In this document: positions 60,343-64,000 of the stretch, piece after piece
Position numbering within the stretch: the stretch's first letter is position 1
How the letters are laid out: every line of letters begins with the position of its first letter
From: Nocardioides sp. zg-1308
GTDB taxonomy: Bacteria; Actinomycetota; Actinomycetes; Propionibacteriales; Nocardioidaceae
Direction of reading: 5' to 3'
NCBI RefSeq assembly: GCF_013155375.1
Contig: NZ_JABJQY010000005.1
Location: 248,001-312,000, forward strand
DNA length: 64,000 bases
The notes under the pieces: model-generated
What the model saw: only the letters and a program-made list of their open reading frames with translations
The model's database searches: none
What the model was told of the DNA's origin: nothing
Made by a program: the position numbers and the translations under genes

Positions 60343-60348
60343 ATCGTA
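60343..60348 (-). promoter_or_regulatory. -10 box (TACGAT) for leaderless DUF1707 gene
   Basis: Minus-strand TACGAT, 7-nt spacer, GTG at 60335. It decides the start against the ATG at 60344. Confidence 0.45.
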
Positions 60349-60411
60349 GGCACGCACGCCCGACCCACCCCTCTGGAGGTGGGAGGAGTGTCGTGGCGAC
60401 GCGCGGGGGAC

Positions 60412-60417
60412 TAGCGT
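60412..60417 (+). promoter_or_regulatory. -10 box (TAGCGT) for leaderless hemerythrin gene
   Basis: TAGCGT, 7-nt spacer, ATG at 60425, no ribosome site. Confidence 0.5.
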
Positions 60418-60424
60418 CGCTCGC

Positions 60425-60988
60425 ATGAGCACTCCCATCGACCTCGGCCGCCCGGTGTCGGGCAACGTCATCGACCTGATCCTCGACGACCACCGTCGCT
60501 TCGAGGCCCTGATGCGCGACCTGCGCGACAGCACCTCGGACCGCGACGGCGTCCGCAAGGCGCTCGCCGCGCTGCACGTGGCGCACGCCGAGGCCGAGGA
60601 GAAGCACGTCTACCCGCAGCTGCGGCGCAAGGACGCCATCACCGAGCACGAGGCCGAGCACGGCGAGGAGGAGCACGCCGAGGGACACGAGGCGATGCTC
60701 AAGGTGCTCGAGCTCAAGGGGACCGACACGCAGGCCTTCGACGACGCGGTGGAGGAGCTGGCCACGGCCCTCAACCACCACCTCACCGAGGAGGAGCTCA
60801 CGATCCTCAACCCGGCCCGCGAGGAGATCTCCGAGGAGGTCCTGGTGCGGCTCGGGGAGGCGTTCCTCACCGAGCGCAACGCCCAGCTCGACGCCGACTG
60901 CGGCGACATCGACAACATCCGTCGCATCGTCGCGGCCGCCGAGCGCGAGGGCCTCCTCGACGACGACGACGAGGGCTCCGAGGACTGA
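60425..60988 (+). CDS. Hemerythrin HHE domain protein
   Basis: Four-helix-bundle protein (187 aa) predicted to bind a di-iron centre. Candidate ligands: His23 in LDDHRRFE, the HAEAEEKHVYPQL helix with His and Glu, HEAMLKVLEL, and LNHHLTEEELTIL. The C-terminal third is an acidic extension rich in Asp and Glu. Such proteins sense or scavenge oxygen, NO or peroxide. Leaderless promoter upstream; no operon partner. Confidence 0.9.
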   Translation: MSTPIDLGRPVSGNVIDLILDDHRRFEALMRDLRDSTSDRDGVRKALAALHVAHAEAEEKHVYPQLRRKDAITEHEAEHGEEEHAEGHEAMLKVLELKGTDTQAFDDAVEELATALNHHLTEEELTILNPAREEISEEVLVRLGEAFLTERNAQLDADCGDIDNIRRIVAAAEREGLLDDDDEGSED

Positions 60989-61015
60989 GCCCGGGGTCCC
61001 GGCCCGGGACTCGAC

Positions 61016-61672
61016 TCAGCGCCGGCGCATCATCGTCAGCCCGACCATGCGGGCGACGACCATGGCGACGTAGAACACGCCGACCATCATCTCGACCATG
61101 ACGACGGAGCGCGCCTGCGCGCCGACGGCGACGATGTCGGACAGCCCGACGCTCGTGAGGGTCGAGAACGACAGGTAGAGCAGCTCGAACCAGGGGCGGC
61201 CGAAGCCCTCGGCGTTGGTGAACGAGTCGGGCCAGACGACCTGCACGACCGAGAAGACGTACGCGAAGCCCCACGCCACCACGGTGAAGGCGGCCCCGGT
61301 GGCGTAGTACTCGTCGGTCGTCACCTCGTCGTCGTGGAAGAGGTAGCGCAGCATCGCGTAGGAGACGTAGAAGTAGAACGGTGCGTGCAGGAGTCCCGAC
61401 GCCAGCACGATCGCGTCGTTGTCGCGGAACACCGCCTCGACCAGCGTGAGCACCATCGCCGGGGCGCCGAGCACGATGACGACGCGGCTCACGTTGGGCG
61501 TACGCCGCACCGCCAGCACCGCGGACCCGACGGCCAGCATGCCGATGACGCCGAGGAACGCCCGCCCGACGATCGAGTCCTCGAGGAACGGCCACGCGAG
61601 CACCTGCAGCAGCTGCGCGCCCAGCAGCATCGCCGAGGGGTGCGCAGTCAGGTAGTGGATGGGCCGGCTCAC
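61016..61672 (-). CDS. Two-pore-helix ion channel family protein with altered filter
   Basis: Membrane protein (218 aa) with about six helices and a C-terminal Ion_trans_2-type pore: FELLYLSFSTLTSVGLSD, then VVMVEMMVGVFYVAMVVARM. The potassium filter TVGYGD is changed to SVGLSD, so K+ selectivity is uncertain. GTG 61672 is chosen because a TAGACT box lies 8 nt upstream; the in-frame start at 61708 is less likely. No RCK or other regulatory domain is attached. Confidence 0.85.
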   Translation of the reverse strand: MSRPIHYLTAHPSAMLLGAQLLQVLAWPFLEDSIVGRAFLGVIGMLAVGSAVLAVRRTPNVSRVVIVLGAPAMVLTLVEAVFRDNDAIVLASGLLHAPFYFYVSYAMLRYLFHDDEVTTDEYYATGAAFTVVAWGFAYVFSVVQVVWPDSFTNAEGFGRPWFELLYLSFSTLTSVGLSDIVAVGAQARSVVMVEMMVGVFYVAMVVARMVGLTMMRRR

Positions 61673-61680
61673 GAGAACGC

Positions 61681-61686
61681 AGTCTA
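61681..61686 (-). promoter_or_regulatory. -10 box (TAGACT) for channel gene
   Basis: Minus-strand TAGACT, 8-nt spacer, GTG at 61672, no ribosome site; one base longer than the usual spacing. Confidence 0.4.
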
Positions 61687-61724
61687 GGGAGGCGGGGCAG
61701 CGGCACACGGGCGACCGGCTGGGC

Positions 61725-61730
61725 TAGGTT
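61725..61730 (+). promoter_or_regulatory. -10 box (TAGGTT) for Mce-associated-like pair
   Basis: TAGGTT, 6-nt spacer, GTG at 61737, no ribosome site. Confidence 0.5.
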
Positions 61731-61736
61731 CGCGGC

Positions 61737-62231
61737 GTGGGAGTGCGGAGCGGCAGGTGGGTGGTCGGGGCCCTCGTGGTCGTGCTCGTCGCGCTGCTGG
61801 TCGCCATCGGTGTCCTGGTCTCCGACCGCGGACAGGTCGACGACGAGCTGAGCGCGGCGCAGCGCGAGGTGGCGGCGGCCGCCCGGGCCGAGGCGTTGGC
61901 GTTCCTCACCGTCGACCACGAGGACATGGACCGCGTCGCCGACGCCGTGCTCGCCGGGGCGACGGGCGACTTCGCCGAGGAGTACGCCGCGCAGCGCAGG
62001 ACGCTCGAGCAGGAGGCCGTGCGCACGAAGGCCACCTCCACCGCCGAGGTGGTCGCGCTCGGGGTGGGCGACCTCGACGAGGACACGGGCACCGTGCTGG
62101 TCGCGGCCAACAGCACCGTGCAGAACACCACGACCGGTGGCGAGGCGCAGGTCCGCTACTACCGGCTGCGCCTCGACCTGGTCCGCGAGGGCGAGCGGTG
62201 GCTGACCAGCGACGTCGAGTTCGTGAGGTGA
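61737..62231 (+). CDS. Mce-associated-like membrane protein 1
   Basis: A 164-aa single-pass protein: short basic N-terminus, one helix (VVGALVVVLVALLVAIGVLV), a helical linker (DDELSAAQREVAAAARAEALAF) and an NTF2-like domain of about 110 residues ending RYYRLRLDLVREGERWLTSDVEFV. This layout matches Mce-associated (Mas/VirB8-like) proteins that accompany mce lipid importers in actinobacteria. No mce or yrbE genes are visible here. The next gene starts 4 bp after the stop and encodes a similar protein. Confidence 0.85.
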   Translation: MGVRSGRWVVGALVVVLVALLVAIGVLVSDRGQVDDELSAAQREVAAAARAEALAFLTVDHEDMDRVADAVLAGATGDFAEEYAAQRRTLEQEAVRTKATSTAEVVALGVGDLDEDTGTVLVAANSTVQNTTTGGEAQVRYYRLRLDLVREGERWLTSDVEFVR

Positions 62232-62235
62232 CCGG

Positions 62236-62757
62236 GTGACCACGCAGAGGCGCACCATGGTCGTCGTCCTGGCGGTCCTCGTGGTCGCCGCCGCTGCCGT
62301 CGTCGTGTGGCTGGCGCGCTCGCCCGCCAGCCCGCCGCCGGACGTCGCCGTGGCCGACGCGTCGGACGCGTCGGTCGCGTCCGTGTCGGTGAAGGACGCG
62401 GTCCGCGAGGCGGCGTCCGAGGCCGTCGCGCGGGCCTACAGCTACTCCTGGGAGACCCTCGCCGACGACAAGGCCGCGGCCCGCGCGCTCATGACCGACT
62501 CGATGCAGGTGCGCTACGACCGGACGATGGCCGGGGTGACGACCTCGAGCCAGGAGGACCGCACCGTCGCCTCCGCCGACGTGGTGGACACGGCCGTCGT
62601 CACCGCCTCCACCGACGCCGCGCGGGTGCTGGTGTTCGTCAACCAGAGCACGTCCGCCGAGGACCTCGAGGAGCCGACCCTGGACCTCGACCGCGTGCTG
62701 GTCACGCTGGAGCGCGACGACGGGACGTGGAAGGTCGACGAGCTCGACGCCCTGTGA
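62236..62757 (+). CDS. Mce-associated-like membrane protein 2
   Basis: A 173-aa paralogue-like partner of the preceding protein: one N-terminal helix (VVVLAVLVVAAAAVVVWLA), a linker with repeated Ala-Ser-Asp/Val (DASDASVASVSV), and an NTF2-like domain beginning AVARAYSYSWETLADDKAAARALMTDSMQVRYD, a segment typical of Mce-associated proteins. It ends VLVTLERDDGTWKVDELDAL. The two probably form a heteromer outside the membrane. Their client is unknown because no mce operon is present. Confidence 0.87.
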   Translation: MTTQRRTMVVVLAVLVVAAAAVVVWLARSPASPPPDVAVADASDASVASVSVKDAVREAASEAVARAYSYSWETLADDKAAARALMTDSMQVRYDRTMAGVTTSSQEDRTVASADVVDTAVVTASTDAARVLVFVNQSTSAEDLEEPTLDLDRVLVTLERDDGTWKVDELDAL

Positions 62758-62816
62758 GACGAGGGCTGTGAGCCGTGGCCCTTGTGGGCGCCGCGCTGGG
62801 CGGCGAGGATCACGGC

Positions 62817-63788
62817 GTGGACGACCTGACGACCGACCTGCTCATCATCGGCGCGGGCCCGACCGGCCTGTTCTCGGCCTACTACGCCGGCTTCCGCGGG
62901 ATGAGCGTCGTGGTGGTCGACTCCCTGCCGGAGCTGGGCGGCCAGATCACCGCGATGTACCCCGAGAAGGCGATCCACGACGTCGCCGGCTTCCCCAGCG
63001 TCAAGGGTCGCGACCTGGTCGCCGGCCTCGTCGAGCAGGCCGCGACGGCGCACCCGACGTACCTGCTCGACCGCACCGCGACGACCCTCGAGCACGGCGA
63101 CGACGACGTGGTCGTCACGCTCGACGACGACACCCGCATCACCGCCGGAGCGGTCCTCATCACCTCCGGCATCGGCAAGTTCAGCCCGCGGCCGCTGCCG
63201 GCGGGTGACGGCTGGGTGGGCCGCGGCATGGAGTTCTTCGTGCCGAGCTTCGCGCCGTACGCCGGCAAGGACGTCGTGGTCGTCGGGGGAGGGGACAGCG
63301 CCTTCGACTGGGCGCAGCACCTCGAGCCCCTCGCCGCCTCGGTGACCCTCGTGCACCGGCGCGACGCCTTCCGCGCCCACGAGCGCACGGTGGCGGAGGT
63401 CACGGCGTCGAGCGTCGAGATCATCACCAACGCCCAGGTCACCGCGCTGCGCGGGGAGTCGCACCTCGAGGAGGTGGAGGTCAGCGTCGACGGCGAGGAG
63501 CCGCGGGTCCTCGAGGCGCAGGCGCTCGTCGCGGCGCTCGGCTTCATCGCCGACCTCGGGGCCATCCAGCGGTGGGGGCTGGAGACCCACAAGCGGCACG
63601 TCGTCGTGGACTCGGCGATGCGGACCAACCTGCCGCGGGTGTTCGCGGCCGGTGACATCACCGACTACCCCGGCAAGGTGCGCCTCATCGCCGTGGGCTT
63701 CGGCGAGGCGGCGACGGCGGTCAACAACGCCGCCGTCGCGCTGGACCCGACGGCGCACGTCTTCCCCGGTCACTCCAGCGAGGGGTGA
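62817..63788 (+). CDS. Ferredoxin/flavodoxin--NADP reductase, TrxR-like type
   Basis: Homodimeric FAD enzyme (323 aa) that passes electrons from NADPH to ferredoxin. Motifs: LLIIGAGPTGLFSAYYAGFRG, LPELGGQITAMYPEK, FAPYAGKDVVVVGGGDSAFDWA and RVFAAGDITDYPGKVRLIAVGFGEAA. The thioredoxin-reductase CxxC is absent, as expected for YumC-type reductases. GTG 62817 with GGCGAGGA upstream fits the family N-terminus; GTG 62775 would add 14 residues. Electron acceptor not in this window. Confidence 0.92.
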   Translation: MDDLTTDLLIIGAGPTGLFSAYYAGFRGMSVVVVDSLPELGGQITAMYPEKAIHDVAGFPSVKGRDLVAGLVEQAATAHPTYLLDRTATTLEHGDDDVVVTLDDDTRITAGAVLITSGIGKFSPRPLPAGDGWVGRGMEFFVPSFAPYAGKDVVVVGGGDSAFDWAQHLEPLAASVTLVHRRDAFRAHERTVAEVTASSVEIITNAQVTALRGESHLEEVEVSVDGEEPRVLEAQALVAALGFIADLGAIQRWGLETHKRHVVVDSAMRTNLPRVFAAGDITDYPGKVRLIAVGFGEAATAVNNAAVALDPTAHVFPGHSSEG

Positions 63789-63815
63789 GCGGCGAGGCGC
63801 CTACCGATGAGTAGG

Positions 63816-63821
63816 CATAAT
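63816..63821 (+). promoter_or_regulatory. -10 box (CATAAT) for leaderless glycosyltransferase gene
   Basis: CATAAT, five of six matches to TATAAT, then a 6-nt spacer and GTG at 63828 without a ribosome site. It is the best-matching -10 box in the window. Confidence 0.55.
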
Positions 63822-63827
63822 GGCCCC

Positions 63828-64000
63828 GTGCGCATCGCCATGCTGTCCTACCGGAGCAAGCCGCACTGCGGCGGTCAGGGCGTCTACATCCGCCACCTCA
63901 GCCGTGAGCTGGTGCGCCTCGGGCACGAGGTCGAGGTGTTCTCCGGGCAGCCCTACCCCGACCTGGACGAGGGCGTGCGGCTGACGAAGGTGCCCAGCCT
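63828..64000 (+). CDS. GT4-type glycosyltransferase (3' truncated by window edge)
   Basis: Start of a GT-B glycosyltransferase. The first 57 residues include RIAMLSYRSKPHCGGQGVYI, a GT4-like acceptor-domain N-terminus with the glycine-rich loop after the first strand, and LSRELVRLGHEVEVFSGQP, the usual second element. The rest of the gene lies beyond the window, so donor, acceptor and pathway are unknown. GTG 63828 is supported by the CATAAT box 6 nt upstream. Confidence 0.85.
   Translation, partial: MRIAMLSYRSKPHCGGQGVYIRHLSRELVRLGHEVEVFSGQPYPDLDEGVRLTKVPS

Overview
This window is a high-GC, densely packed actinobacterial chromosome segment. Gene content and order point to the family Nocardioidaceae, most likely Nocardioides or a close relative: rarA, a DUF6167 gene, alaS, ruvX, mltG, aroE, a prepilin peptidase gene, aroC, aroK, aroB and aroQ in series, then efp-nusB, with pervasive GTG starts and 1-8 bp stop/start overlaps. 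I saw no rRNA, tRNA, CRISPR array, prophage or insertion sequence. The taxonomic call is inferred from content and synteny, not from a marker-gene comparison.

Layout. 1-5985: a peptide/nickel-type ABC importer in the unusual order permease C (cut by the left edge), binding lipoprotein, permease B, ATPase D, ATPase F. 6038-17417: a housekeeping run with rarA, two small membrane-associated proteins, alaS, ruvX, mltG and five shikimate-pathway genes, with a prepilin peptidase gene inserted. 17381-23513: small accessory genes, namely an XRE regulator with its membrane partner, PhzF-like and GNAT enzymes, a frameshifted PE-Pol NHEJ gene, a histidine phosphatase and NAD(P)HX dehydratase. 23514-28687: the least conserved stretch, with a DUF222/HNH endonuclease next to an exact 27-bp direct repeat, a lipoprotein, a DUF6461-like protein, a DUF4287 protein and a SigE-type sigma factor with its membrane partner. 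28699-41123: mixed genes including efp-nusB, a secreted trypsin-like protease, a large secreted Ig-like protein, a LigB-type DNA ligase and a PaiB-like flavoprotein.

41145-51017 is the most interesting block: a tightly coupled seven-gene carbohydrate operon (binding protein, two permeases, a cysteine-free MDR dehydrogenase, a Gfo/Idh/MocA oxidoreductase, a short GH36 enzyme and a GH13_18 sugar phosphorylase) facing a divergent ROK repressor across a 125-bp control region. It resembles, but does not equal, the E. coli ycj glucoside/guloside cluster. 51042-64000: tryptophan dioxygenase, an AlkA-like glycosylase, a receiver/thioredoxin-like/TrxR-like fusion, a phospholipase D-like synthase, uvrB, hemerythrin, an ion channel, two Mce-associated-type proteins, a ferredoxin-NADP reductase and the start of a GT4 glycosyltransferase.

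Many first-in-operon genes here have a TANNNT box 6-8 nt before the start codon and no Shine-Dalgarno sequence, so leaderless transcription seems common. The features most worth checking are the sugar operon, the ligD frameshift, the triple 15-bp repeat joining mltG to aroE, the 27-bp direct repeat near the HNH gene, and the CxxC-less TrxR-like fusion.
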